DNA of 5,940 nucleotides, taken from Pseudomonadota bacterium. GTDB lineage: Bacteria; Pseudomonadota; Gammaproteobacteria; Xanthomonadales; Xanthomonadaceae. The stretch lies in assembly GCA_019348095.1 (NCBI GenBank), contig JAHWKC010000154.1:1-5940 (forward strand), written 5' to 3'. Shown here one piece after another: positions 1 to 5,934 of the stretch (position 1 is the first letter of the stretch; each line of letters starts with the position of its first letter). The translations under genes were made by a program, and so were the position numbers. Below the pieces are notes generated by a model that ran no database searches, was not told the origin of the DNA, and was given only the letters and a program-made list of their open reading frames with translations.

Positions 1-546
1 CGCCACCGCCAGCACCGATGCGAGCAGCCGCGGGGTGGCGGTCAAGGCCTTGTACGGGTCGTTGGCCTCGGTGCGCACCACCTGGATCGGCTGGCGCCGG
101 TCGTCGCCGCTGGCGACCCGCGCAATGTTCTCGGCCGCGTCGCTGGCGTCGTCGACCGGTTTGGTCATCTCGCGCAGCTTTGGTGCGAGCGCGGTCATCG
201 CCCGCGGCGCCTGCCGCACCCATTCGGTGGCCGGCTCGATCAACTGGTAGGCCAGCGTGACGGTGCCGGCAAAGCCACCCAGCAGCACCAGCAGTGCGGC
301 CAGGAAGGTCGGCAGGTACAGCCGGCGCAGCCCGCGGATGATCGGGTTGCCGATCAGGGCGAAGAACATCGCCAGCAATATCGGCAGGATTACCGTCTGC
401 GCCGCCCACAGGGTGTAGCCGACCGCCAGCGTGGCGAGCACCGCCGTGCCCATGGAAGCCCGCGGTCTTGCTGGTGTACTTGCCGGCTCGCCACAGTCGC
501 TACTGGCCGGGGGATCCGGATCGGACGCGTCGGGCGGCAGGCTCAC
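1..546 (-). CDS. AI-2E (PerM/YdiK) family transporter, N-terminal part, cut by window edge
   Basis: This is the first 182 codons of a polytopic inner-membrane protein; the frame stays open to base 1. The hydrophobic stretch at residues ~33-66 contains TVILPILLAMFFALIGNP and is followed by basic RGLRRL. A second hydrophobic segment lies at ~79-103. A hydrophilic loop with a TPRLL-type motif at ~171 leads into a further helix. This order and the LIGNPIIRGLRRLYLP pattern fit the AI-2E/PerM exporter family, whose members are usually ~340-400 residues and have been linked to export of signals or ions; the substrate here is unknown. The chosen start is a GTG at 544-546 overlapping the TGA of the preceding gene (GTGA), in frame with the whole ORF. 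An ATG at 451-453 (residue 32), just before the first helix, is the alternative. The coupling suggests co-transcription with the three genes to its right. Confidence 0.8.
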   Translation of the reverse strand, partial: MSLPPDASDPDPPASSDCGEPASTPARPRASMGTAVLATLAVGYTLWAAQTVILPILLAMFFALIGNPIIRGLRRLYLPTFLAALLVLLGGFAGTVTLAYQLIEPATEWVRQAPRAMTALAPKLREMTKPVDDASDAAENIARVASGDDRRQPIQVVRTEANDPYKALTATPRLLASVLAVA

Positions 547-941
547 GGCTCGACCGGTTCGCGCAGGCCTGCCGCAGCCGGCGCAGCGGGCGGCGCTGCG
601 CGACTGGCCGGAGCTTCATCGACGTGCCCGGCGACCTGCTCGACGCTGTCGGCCGCCTGCTCGGCCTCGTCGGCGGCCGAGCGCGCGCCGGTGCTGGCCA
701 TCAGCGTCGACAGCGTCGAGACGATGCGCAGCAGGTTGCCGCTCCGGCCGGCAATGCGCAGCGGTTCGGCGCGGCCGGTCAGGAAACCGCCGGCCAGTCC
801 GGCGATGAGGATCCGCCCCGGCGTCCACAACGCCTGCCAGGCGCGTCTGAACTGGCGCACGTCCGCGGCGCACTGGCGCTCGCGGGCCTCGAGCGCAGCC
901 TCGGCCTGTTCGACCTCGTGCAGCAACTTGTCGAAACTCAT
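543..941 (-). CDS. Small hypothetical protein, probably membrane-associated, in holin/AI-2E gene row
   Basis: The predicted protein has 132 residues and starts MSFDKLLHEVEQAEAALEAR. Residues ~1-38 are charged and heptad-like, consistent with a short amphipathic helix or coiled coil. A basic Trp-containing stretch (RAWQALWTPGR) leads into a glycine-rich hydrophobic segment at ~43-56 (ILIAGLAGGFLTG). The tail from ~105 is rich in Ala and Pro and looks disordered. The ATG at 939-941 is chosen over upstream in-frame codons because it has a clear Shine-Dalgarno (GGAGG, 946-950) and sits 28 bp after the holin-like gene. I recall similar short proteins beside holin-family genes in Xanthomonadaceae, but the function is unknown. 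Its stop codon overlaps the GTG start of the transporter gene. The longer in-frame reading (to 1025) would run into the end of the holin-like gene and adds an unlikely basic leader. Confidence 0.75.
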   Translation of the reverse strand: MSFDKLLHEVEQAEAALEARERQCAADVRQFRRAWQALWTPGRILIAGLAGGFLTGRAEPLRIAGRSGNLLRIVSTLSTLMASTGARSAADEAEQAADSVEQVAGHVDEAPASRAAPPAAPAAAGLREPVEP

Positions 942-969
942 GGCACCTCCCCGGTGCTTGGCGGTGCGG

Positions 970-1665
970 TCAGGGCGGTGCGACTTCGACGCTGCGCCGG
1001 TCCCTCGCGGGCTGGCCAACAGCACCGGGCGGGTGCTGCCCGGGGGCGCCGTGGACCGGTTCCGCCTGGCCTGCCCCGGGCTCGGAGTCGGCCGGCTCGC
1101 CGATGCCGACCCGCGCCAGTTGCCGCCGGGTCGCCTGCATCCGCGTGTGCTCGAAATAGCGCATCGCGCGCCAGCCGCAATAGCCGGTGATGCCCGCGCT
1201 CAACAACGCGACGGCCAACAGCGACAGCGACCACGGCACGCCGAGCTGCAGGCTGAGGAATGCGACCAGCGCGCCGGACAGCAGCAGCCACGACGACAGG
1301 CCCAGCGCGATGGCTGCGCCGGTGAGCGCCAGGGTGCGGCCCAGTGCGCTGCGCGCCAGCGAGAGGTCCGCCGCCAGCAGCGAGCGCAAGGCCTTGGCCG
1401 CGTCGCCGGCCGCGCCGGTGCCGGCCCGTGCGGTCTGCCCAAGCTGACGCAGCGTCTCGATCAGTTCCGGCGCCGGGTCCGGGCCAGCTACGCGGTCGTC
1501 CGTCTCTGCCTGGTGCGCGGCATCTCGCTCGGCCTGCTCGTACTCGGCCTGCTCGTCGCTGGCATGGTGGCGCAGGGCCTCACGCGCGGCCGCCGACAGC
1601 TGGTCGGCCTGGGCTCCGTACTCGTCGCGTGCGGGCTCCGCGTGCGGTGGCGGGCGCGAGTTCAC
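970..1665 (-). CDS. Phage holin family protein (YqjE/DUF1469, holin superfamily III-like)
   Basis: The predicted protein has 231 residues. Residues 1-65 are hydrophilic, rich in Ala, Glu and His, and probably disordered. A helical stretch at ~66-110 (ELIETLRQLGQTARAG, then LLAADLSLARSALGR) precedes two transmembrane helices at ~111-133 and ~143-165. A conserved-looking segment follows (RYFEHTRMQATRRQLARVG), then a low-complexity tail rich in Pro, Gly and Ala. The two-helix hairpin flanked by an LLxAdLxLARxxxGR stretch and an MxATRRQL stretch is typical of chromosomal 'phage holin family' proteins in Xanthomonadaceae, which resemble E. coli YqjE. Such genes are not evidence of a prophage, and their role is not established. 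The start is inferred as GTG at 1663-1665, 13 bp after the stop of the DUF883-like gene. No good Shine-Dalgarno is visible, so translational coupling is likely; an ATG at 1779 would overlap the upstream gene by ~100 bp and is less likely. Confidence 0.8.
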   Translation of the reverse strand: MNSRPPPHAEPARDEYGAQADQLSAAAREALRHHASDEQAEYEQAERDAAHQAETDDRVAGPDPAPELIETLRQLGQTARAGTGAAGDAAKALRSLLAADLSLARSALGRTLALTGAAIALGLSSWLLLSGALVAFLSLQLGVPWSLSLLAVALLSAGITGYCGWRAMRYFEHTRMQATRRQLARVGIGEPADSEPGAGQAEPVHGAPGQHPPGAVGQPARDRRSVEVAPP

Positions 1666-1678
1666 CGCGCCGCGCCGC

Positions 1679-2041
1679 CTACTTGCCGCCGCCGCGCGCG
1701 AGCTTGGCGATGATGAAGCCGGCCGCGAACGCGGTGCCGAACGAAGCCAGCGGGCGCTCGCGGACCAGCTCGGCGGCACTTGCGATCAGGTCACGGCCCT
1801 TGTCCATGAGCACGTCGACCTGCTCGCTGGCCGCCGTGCCGGCCTGCTCGGCGGCGGCAATGCCGGCCAGGGCGCTATCGGCCAGGTCGGACTTGACGTG
1901 CGCCTTGCCGAGCCGGAGCTCGTCGCCGGCGGCACCGGCCGCACCCTTGAACGCGGTACCGGCGTCGCGCGCGGCCTGCTTGAGCTGGGCACCGGCTTCG
2001 CCGAGGCTGGACTTGACCGCATCAGTGGAAGTTGGAGACAT
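1679..2041 (-). CDS. DUF883/ElaB-YqjD-like tail-anchored membrane protein
   Basis: The protein has 120 residues. It is Ala-rich and helical over residues ~8-92 (repeated A-x-x-A spacing with Lys, Asp and Glu), then has a basic RERPLASFG turn and a short hydrophobic C-terminal segment, FGTAFAAGFIIAKLA (101-115), ending ARGGGK. This plan of a long amphipathic helix, an 'RExP' turn and a C-terminal Gly/Ala-rich anchor is that of the ElaB/YqjD/DUF883 group. Those proteins are inner-membrane tail-anchored, and some bind ribosomes in stationary phase in E. coli. Function here is inferred only from the plan. The ATG at 2039-2041 has a good Shine-Dalgarno (AGGAG at 2050-2054, spacing 8). In E. coli yqjD lies next to yqjE, matching this gene being followed by the holin-family gene. 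It begins 51 bp after the stop of the DegQ-like reading frame. Confidence 0.75.
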   Translation of the reverse strand: MSPTSTDAVKSSLGEAGAQLKQAARDAGTAFKGAAGAAGDELRLGKAHVKSDLADSALAGIAAAEQAGTAASEQVDVLMDKGRDLIASAAELVRERPLASFGTAFAAGFIIAKLARGGGK

Positions 2042-2092
2042 CGAGGTCGCTCCTGGTGTGGGACATGACGAGTATGACCATGTCTACGCGAA
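2042..2092 (-). other. Short intergenic gap between the protease reading frame and the DUF883-like gene
   Basis: The gap is 51 bp. It holds the AGGAG Shine-Dalgarno of the next gene. A 6-bp inverted repeat (GACATG at 2062-2067, CATGTC at 2079-2084, 11-nt loop) has no T-run, so it is not a credible intrinsic terminator. A CATACT hexamer on the minus strand is only a 4/6 match to a -10 box and lacks a -35. The spacing suggests the protease gene and the membrane-protein row may be transcribed together. Confidence 0.4.
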
Positions 2093-3049
2093 TCACTGCA
2101 TGGGCAGGACACCGCCGCGGTTGCCGCCGCGCACGATGCGCAGCACCAACTGTGCCGGAGCCGGCGTGAAGCTGGCGCGGAAACCGGGCAGGTCGGCAAA
2201 CGTGCCGCTGCTGGAGGCGACGATCACGTCATTGGCGCGCAGCCCGTTGCGCGCGGCGCGCGAGTCGGCGGCGACCGCTTCCACCCATACGCCCGACACA
2301 CCCGATTGGCGCAGGCGCTCGGGCAGTTCGGCGATCGTCGCACCGGCCAGGCGCTGATCGATCGCATCCCCGGCCAACGCGCGCGGCTGCTCGCGCAGCA
2401 TCGCCGCCAGCTGCAGCGACTCGCCGTCGCGCAGCACGTCCAGCACGACCCGGCTGCCGAGCGGTTGCAGGCCCTCGAAATTGCGCAGCGCGGCGCGGTC
2501 GTCGATGCGCTGGCCATTGGCGGCGATCACCACGTCCCCGGCCTGCAGCCCCGCCGCGGCCGCTGCCGAATCGGTCAACACCCGGGTGACCAGGGCGCCG
2601 CGCGCGTCGTCCAGGCCGAGGGCGCGGGCCAGCCGGGTGTCGAGATCCTGCGCATCGAGCCCGAGCGTGCCGCGGCGCACCTCGCCGGTGGCAATGAGCT
2701 GGCCCATCACATCCCGCGCCAGGCTGGTCGGGATGGCGAAACTCAGGCCGATGTTGCCGGCCATGCTGCCCTGCGGGTTGAAGCTCGCGGTGTTGATACC
2801 GATCAGCTCGCCGTCCAGGTTGACCAGCGCGCCGCCGGAGTTGCCGGGGTTGATCGAGGCATCGGTCTGGATGAAGTTCTGGTAGCCCAGCCCGCGCAGG
2901 CCGGTGCGGCCGACCGCCGAGACGATGCCCGAAGTGACCGTCTGGCCGATGCCGAACGGGTTGCCCACCGCCACCACGAAGTCCCCGACCCGCAGCGCAT
3001 CCGAGTCGGCCAGCGGCAGCGCGTCGAGATCCTCGGCCGCGATCCGCAT
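2093..3049 (-). pseudogene. degQ/degP-like 3' part: Do-family periplasmic serine protease with two PDZ domains
   Basis: From residue ~442 of the fused frame the sequence is a Do-family (HtrA/DegQ) protease: [20 protein letters not shown], then [33 protein letters not shown] with the nucleophile Ser503, and [12 protein letters not shown]1 covers ~556-650 ([26 protein letters not shown]). A shorter PDZ2 covers ~665-740 ([21 protein letters not shown]). The natural protein would be exported and degrade or refold misfolded envelope proteins. The signal peptide, the catalytic-His region and the start of the protease domain are missing. The position aligning with the catalytic Asp (E. coli DegP Asp135) is Cys429, 74 residues before Ser503 against 75 in DegP, so the join falls just after the Asp. 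It ends at TGA 2093-2095, 51 bp before the DUF883-like gene. DegQ-like versus MucD/DegP-like cannot be decided here, so no symbol is given. Confidence 0.88.
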
Positions 3050-4345
3050 CACGTGGACGCAGGCCTCCGGATCGTCCGCGTTGACGTGGAAGATCGGGAT
3101 GTCGAGCATCTGCGCGATCGCCGTGCAGTACATCGAGCTGCGTGAGTCCTCCGGATCGGTGGTGAAGCCGACCTGGTTGTTGATGATGATGTGGAGCGTG
3201 CCGCCGACGGCGAACCCGCGCGCCTGCGACATCTGCAGCAGCTCCATCACCACGCCCTGGCCGGCGAACGCGGCGTCGCCGTGCATCAGCACCGGCAAGA
3301 CCTGGCTGCGGCCCTTCTCGCCGCGGCGGGTCTGGCGCGAGCGCACCGAGCCGGCGACCACCGGATCGACGATCTCCAGGTGCGAGGGATTGAACGCCAG
3401 CGCCAGGTGCATCGGACCGCCCGGGGAAGCGACATCGGCGCTGAAGCCCAGGTGGTATTTCACGTCGCCGGTGTGGGCCAGGTCGCTGTGGATGTGCTCG
3501 AACTTGCCTTCGAACTCGTCAAACAGGTGCCGCGGCGGCTTGCCCAACGTATTGACCAACACATTGAGGCGGCCGCGATGGGCCATGCCGATCACCACGT
3601 CCTGCACGCCCTGTTCGCCGGCGCGGCGGATGGTGGCGTCCATCAGCGGGATCAGCGCGTCGCCGCCTTCCAGCGAGAAGCGCTTCTGGCCGACGTACTT
3701 CGTCCCCAGGTAACGCTCCAGGCCATCGGCGGCGGTCAGGCGCTCCAGGATGCGGCGCTTGGTCTCGTCGCTGTGGCCGAAGTTCCCGCCGGCCGCCTCC
3801 AGTCGCTCGTACACCCAGCGGCGCTGCTCGGCGTCGGTGATGTGCATGAACTCGGCGCCGATCGAGCCGGTGTAGGTGGTCTTGAGCAGGCCCAGCAGGT
3901 CGCCCAGCTGCATCCGGGCCTTGCCGGCAACGCCGCCGGTGCTGAACTCGGCAGCCAGGTCGTTGCCCGACAGACCGTGAAAACCCAGGTCGAGGTCCGG
4001 TGCGGGCGGATGCTCGATCAGGCCGAGCGGGTCCATGTTCGCGGCCAGATGCCCGCGTGACCGGTAGGCGGTGATGAGTTTGCCGACGGCTCGCTCGCGT
4101 TCGTCGCCTCCCCGTGAGGCTGCGCCGGAACTGGCGGCGGTCCTGCCCGCCGCAGCGACGCTCTGCATGACGGCCGAATGCGGCACGTCGCCGGCCTCGC
4201 GGCCCTTCAGGCCGTCAAAGTAGGTCTTCCATTTCCCGTCGACGCTGTCGGGCGAAACCAGGTACTGCTCGTACAGGTCTTCGATGTAGGCAGCGCTTGC
4301 ACCCAGGTGCGAGGACTGTGAGAACTGCTTCAGGAGGCTATCCAC
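2093..4345 (-). CDS. Chimeric ORF: SucA (2-oxoglutarate dehydrogenase E1) N-terminal half fused in frame to DegQ-type protease C-terminal part
   Basis: This is one uninterrupted 750-codon frame starting at GTG (4343-4345). Residues 1 to ~430 are recognisable as E1 of the 2-oxoglutarate dehydrogenase complex (cytosol, TCA cycle); residues ~436-750 are a Do/DegQ periplasmic protease. No natural protein family known to me has this architecture. Neither half is complete. SucA is normally ~930-950 residues, so its second half, including the transketolase-type pyrimidine-binding and C-terminal domains, is absent. DegQ-type proteases are ~450-500 residues with a signal peptide, and here the signal and the catalytic His are absent. 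The halves belong in different cell compartments. The two parts are described separately below. Most likely this is an artificial join or a broken rearrangement, not a functional bifunctional enzyme; a gene caller would report it as a single CDS. Confidence 0.85.
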   Translation of the reverse strand: MDSLLKQFSQSSHLGASAAYIEDLYEQYLVSPDSVDGKWKTYFDGLKGREAGDVPHSAVMQSVAAAGRTAASSGAASRGGDERERAVGKLITAYRSRGHLAANMDPLGLIEHPPAPDLDLGFHGLSGNDLAAEFSTGGVAGKARMQLGDLLGLLKTTYTGSIGAEFMHITDAEQRRWVYERLEAAGGNFGHSDETKRRILERLTAADGLERYLGTKYVGQKRFSLEGGDALIPLMDATIRRAGEQGVQDVVIGMAHRGRLNVLVNTLGKPPRHLFDEFEGKFEHIHSDLAHTGDVKYHLGFSADVASPGGPMHLALAFNPSHLEIVDPVVAGSVRSRQTRRGEKGRSQVLPVLMHGDAAFAGQGVVMELLQMSQARGFAVGGTLHIIINNQVGFTTDPEDSRSSMYCTAIAQMLDIPIFHVNADDPEACVHVMRIAAEDLDALPLADSDALRVGDFVVAVGNPFGIGQTVTSGIVSAVGRTGLRGLGYQNFIQTDASINPGNSGGALVNLDGELIGINTASFNPQGSMAGNIGLSFAIPTSLARDVMGQLIATGEVRRGTLGLDAQDLDTRLARALGLDDARGALVTRVLTDSAAAAAGLQAGDVVIAANGQRIDDRAALRNFEGLQPLGSRVVLDVLRDGESLQLAAMLREQPRALAGDAIDQRLAGATIAELPERLRQSGVSGVWVEAVAADSRAARNGLRANDVIVASSSGTFADLPGFRASFTPAPAQLVLRIVRGGNRGGVLPMQ
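3026..3073 (-). other. Breakpoint between sucA and degQ-like sequence
   Basis: Residues 425-440 of the fused frame read [16 protein letters not shown]. The left side (DDPEA) is the SucA continuation of [10 protein letters not shown]; the right side ([13 protein letters not shown]) is the DegQ/DegP continuation. In Do-family proteases the matching stretch has the form DP-x-x-D-x-A-x-x-x-I, so both parents share DP-x-x-x-[VI] and hydrophobic spacing here. The reading frame and the alignment register of both families are kept across the join. The exact base cannot be fixed without the parent sequences. Confidence 0.75.
3050..4345 (-). pseudogene. sucA: sucA 5' part: 2-oxoglutarate dehydrogenase E1, N-terminal ~430 residues
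   Basis: The start is characteristic of proteobacterial Suc[20 protein letters not shown] at residues 18-36 is the E1 N-terminal helix that binds the rest of the complex. [16 protein letters not shown] (94-109) is the family's conserved linker motif. E1 thiamine-diphosphate elements follow: [12 protein letters not shown] (His256), KYHLGFS (His298), GDAAFAGQG (Asp357) and INNQVGFTT (Asn390), matching the positions of E. coli His260, His298, Asp374 and Asn407. [10 protein letters not shown] (419-428) is the last clearly SucA motif; the expected RRHGHNEADEPS-type stretch that should come ~30 residues later is absent. The enzyme would decarboxylate 2-oxoglutarate and pass the succinyl group to SucB, but this truncated form cannot be expected to work. 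The 3' boundary is approximate. The start is GTG with no clear Shine-Dalgarno; no better in-frame start is visible upstream. Confidence 0.9.
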
Positions 4346-4507
4346 GATGGGGGTCGGGTAACTCGAAAAGGAAGGAACGAGGACCTGGATCGCAAGTGCG
4401 GATGCTATTCAGGCGCGCAAGACGGGAATTATAACGGCAGGGGGTCGGCACGCGGCCAGCCCGGTGGCTGCAACCGGGAGTCGGGTACCGGCTTCCGGCG
4501 CTGGCGT
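4346..4507 (-). other. Intergenic region upstream of sucA
   Basis: The spacer is 162 bp between the stop of the GNAT gene and the sucA start. It is locally more AT-rich around 4415-4435. It contains a -10 box (separate entry). A CCCGGT/ACCGGG hairpin (4460-4478, 6-bp stem, 7-nt loop) has no following T-run, so it is at best a weak terminator for the GNAT gene. A 9-bp direct repeat, GGGGGTCGG on the plus strand, occurs at 4349-4357 and 4440-4448; its meaning is unclear. Confidence 0.5.
4428..4433 (-). promoter_or_regulatory. Putative sigma-70 -10 element of sucA promoter
   Basis: The minus strand reads TATAAT exactly, in a GC-rich context where such a hexamer stands out. It lies 82 bp upstream of the sucA GTG, giving a predicted 5' leader of about 75 nt. 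No TTGACA-like hexamer is seen at 16-18 bp spacing (GCCGCG at 17), and the TG of an extended -10 is not in place. If real, the promoter may rely on an activator. It supports separate transcription of the suc genes from the upstream roxA-like/GNAT pair. Confidence 0.5.
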
Positions 4508-5413
4508 TCAGATACCCAGCGCGCGATATTCGGTGCAGCGGCGGGCGCGCTCCCAGACCGGATCGAAGGCGGCACGTAGCTGGCGCGCGCGTGCCGGCCC
4601 GTCGAGGCGGGTCTCTCCATCGAAGCGGTGGCCGAGCGCACGGAAGTAGTAGCCGCCGCGGTCTTTGACCGCGTACGCGGACGGATACCGCAGGTCCGCG
4701 GGGTCCTCGATCGCCCGAAACGCGAACGCGCTGGGCAGCCGCTGCGAGAGATTCAGCAGCGGCGCGAGGGCACGCTGCGGGGCGATCGCATCCTGCAGCA
4801 GCACCCGGATTTCGCCGCCGCCGGTCGCGAACCGGCGCAGCGCGGCGATCACTTCCGGCGTGTCGAGCAGGCCGGGGTCGAGTTCGCGGCTGTAGATATC
4901 CAGTTCGCGCCGGGCCTGGCCGATGACGCCCAGCAGCGCGGCCAGTGCGCCGGGCTGGGTCTCCACCGGATTGGGCGCGTCCAGCAGCAACTCCATCGCC
5001 TGGTGATCGATACCGGCTTCGACGAACGGATCGCCAGAGGGCAGGAAGCCGTGGCGGACATAGAACGCGACCGCCGTCGCCTGGGAATGCAACGTGATCC
5101 TGCGCCAGCCCAGTGCGCGGGCCTGGTCGAGCAGGGCGCGCAGCAACGCGTCGCCGACGCCTTGCCCGCGCCAGGGCGCCAGCACGGCCATGCGCCCGAT
5201 CTTGTGCTCCGGGGTGAGGCGTCCGGTGCCGATCGGCAGGCCAGCGTCGTCGCGGGCGAGCACGTGGTGGCACAGTGGGTCGAGTTCGTCCCACTCCAGA
5301 TCGAGCGGCACCGACTGTTCCTGCACGAACACCGTTTCGCGCACGCTGCGCAGATCCGGCAGGGCATCGGCGTAGTCCACCGCGTCGACGACGAATCGCC
5401 TGCAGTCGCTCAT
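4508..5413 (-). CDS. GNAT-family N-acetyltransferase with additional C-terminal domain
   Basis: The protein has 301 residues. The N-terminal ~145 residues are a GNAT domain. RETVFVQEQSVPLDLEWDELD (25-45) is the typical start of ElaA/YjcF-like acetyltransferases. GRMAVLAPWRGQGVGDALL (73-91) carries the acetyl-CoA pyrophosphate loop (R82-G-Q-G-V-G87). LHSQATAVAFYVRHGF (108-123) is the usual motif B with Tyr118. The domain would transfer acetyl from acetyl-CoA to an amine; the acceptor is unknown. Residues ~150-301 form a second domain (ARRELDIYSRELDPGLLDTP, GGEIRVLLQDA, YAVKDRGGYYFRALGHRFDGE) that I recall as a companion of GNATs in Xanthomonadaceae. Its pattern recalls phospholipase-D-like folds, but no HKD motif is seen, so it is probably non-catalytic. 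The ATG (5411-5413) overlaps the TGA of the upstream gene (ATGA) and has a GGAGAG Shine-Dalgarno (5419-5424). The two genes are therefore probably translated together. Confidence 0.85.
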   Translation of the reverse strand: MSDCRRFVVDAVDYADALPDLRSVRETVFVQEQSVPLDLEWDELDPLCHHVLARDDAGLPIGTGRLTPEHKIGRMAVLAPWRGQGVGDALLRALLDQARALGWRRITLHSQATAVAFYVRHGFLPSGDPFVEAGIDHQAMELLLDAPNPVETQPGALAALLGVIGQARRELDIYSRELDPGLLDTPEVIAALRRFATGGGEIRVLLQDAIAPQRALAPLLNLSQRLPSAFAFRAIEDPADLRYPSAYAVKDRGGYYFRALGHRFDGETRLDGPARARQLRAAFDPVWERARRCTEYRALGI

Positions 5414-5690
5414 TCGTGCTCTCCATCGTGCAGCACCAGTGTGTAGTGGCCGGCCTGCATCAGCTGGCAAACCAGATCGCGGCCCGCTTCGGACAGTGCG
5501 GCATAGCCATGGCCGTCCAGCGCAGCGGCGTTCGCGATCGCCGACGCATCGCGCGGCGGCAATGAATGCTCCTGGCCGTTGACATACAGCCGGGCGGTGC
5601 CGCGGCGCTTGCCTTTGCGCCAGGCCATCCGCGACCACGGGTGGCGGTGCAGGACCGCGCCGTGCTGCAGATCCCATTCGACCTCGATGC
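5410..5690 (-). pseudogene. C-terminal fragment of cupin/JmjC protein resembling ribosomal protein L16 arginine hydroxylase (RoxA/YcfD)
   Basis: The frame ends at TGA 5410-5412. Going upstream, ~85-90 residues look like the C-terminal winged-helix region of RoxA/YcfD-like cupin proteins: VLHRHPWSRMAWRKGKRRG, ARLYVNGQEHSLPP, then a helix-rich part with a conserved-type ending (QLMQAGHYTLVLHDGE). Full RoxA proteins are ~380 residues. They are cytosolic iron- and 2-oxoglutarate-dependent oxygenases acting on an arginine of L16. The catalytic cupin with its HxD...H triad lies in the missing N-terminal part. Upstream of ~5690 the minus-strand translation becomes an Arg/Gly/Pro-rich shadow of a plus-strand gene, so the gene is broken there and no start exists. 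The 5' limit is approximate (5660-5705). The identification rests on pattern memory; another winged-helix cupin protein is possible. Together with the GNAT gene it forms an overlapping pair. Confidence 0.55.
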
Positions 5691-5934
5691 GCGAGCGCGC
5701 GGCCCCGTCGAGGTCATGCTCCGGCCGCACGAGGTCGTCTTCGCCGCCGACCCGGCCGGGACGGCGCGGGTCGTGCGGCGGGAGTTCCGCGGTGCGACCT
5801 ACCTCTACACGCTCGCGCTGCCGTCCGGGACCACCGTGCGCGCGCTCGTGCCCCACACCCTCGACGTGGCCACCGGGACCGCGGTGACGCTGAGGGTCGA
5901 GGCGGGGCACCCGGTCCGGTCGTTCGCCGGGTAG
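5671..5934 (+). pseudogene. 3' fragment of ABC transporter ATP-binding protein (TOBE domain)
   Basis: The plus-strand frame ending at TAG 5932-5934 contains GPVEVMLRPHEVVF, then RVVRREFRGATYLYTLALPS, GTTVRALVPHT, and a final VTLRVEAGHPVRSFAG. The VxVMLRPHxV start, the REFRGATYLYTLxLPSG core and the terminal [VI]RxExxHxVxxF are the usual TOBE_2-type C-terminal domain of importer ATPases of the FbpC/PotA/CysA group (iron, polyamine or sulfate uptake). That domain regulates or binds ligand at the cytoplasmic dimer end. The Walker A, signature and Walker B motifs should lie ~150-300 residues upstream but are absent: the DNA there encodes the roxA-like gene on the other strand. The visible ORF begins at 5566, but its first ~35 codons are antisense shadow. 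The substrate cannot be inferred from the TOBE part. The left limit is approximate. Confidence 0.7.
5680..5715. repeat. 8-bp inverted repeat at the roxA-like/ABC junction
   Basis: GACCTCGA at 5680-5687 and its exact reverse complement TCGAGGTC at 5708-5715 are separated by 20 bases. The repeat spans the zone where minus-strand coding gives way to plus-strand coding. In a GC-rich genome an 8-bp match can arise by chance, but its location is suggestive of microhomology-mediated inverted joining. It could fold into a hairpin, but there is no T-run and no sign of a bidirectional terminator. Confidence 0.6.

Noticed and set aside
970..1665. Prophage remnant suggested by a 'phage holin' family gene
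   Set aside because: No lysin, structural, integrase or attachment-site signals are present. This family is common in bacterial chromosomes and the neighbours are ordinary membrane-protein genes.
2062..2084. GACATG/CATGTC dyad as terminator or operator between degQ and the DUF883-like gene
   Set aside because: It is a 6-bp stem with an 11-nt loop and no T-run, which is within chance expectation.
2306..4060. Several long plus-strand ORFs opposite the sucA/degQ frame
   Set aside because: They are rich in Arg, Gln, Ala and His with no domain motif, as expected from the antisense of GC-rich coding DNA.
2093..4345. A genuine bifunctional dehydrogenase-protease enzyme
   Set aside because: SucA lacks its second half, the protease lacks the signal peptide and catalytic His, and the aligned Asp position is Cys. 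The parents also act in different compartments.
4460..4478. CCCGGT/ACCGGG hairpin as intrinsic terminator of the GNAT gene
   Set aside because: The stem is only 6 bp and no T-run follows on the minus strand.
4338..5426. Long minus-strand ORF of 362 codons overlapping the GNAT gene
   Set aside because: Its translation is Arg/Pro/Gly-rich low-complexity sequence with no recognisable motif, typical of a shadow frame in GC-rich DNA. The GNAT motifs are in the other frame.
5716..5910. Extension of the roxA-like minus-strand frame to an upstream start near 5910
   Set aside because: The translation there is Arg/Gly/His/Pro-rich without family motifs, while the opposite strand encodes a clear TOBE domain.
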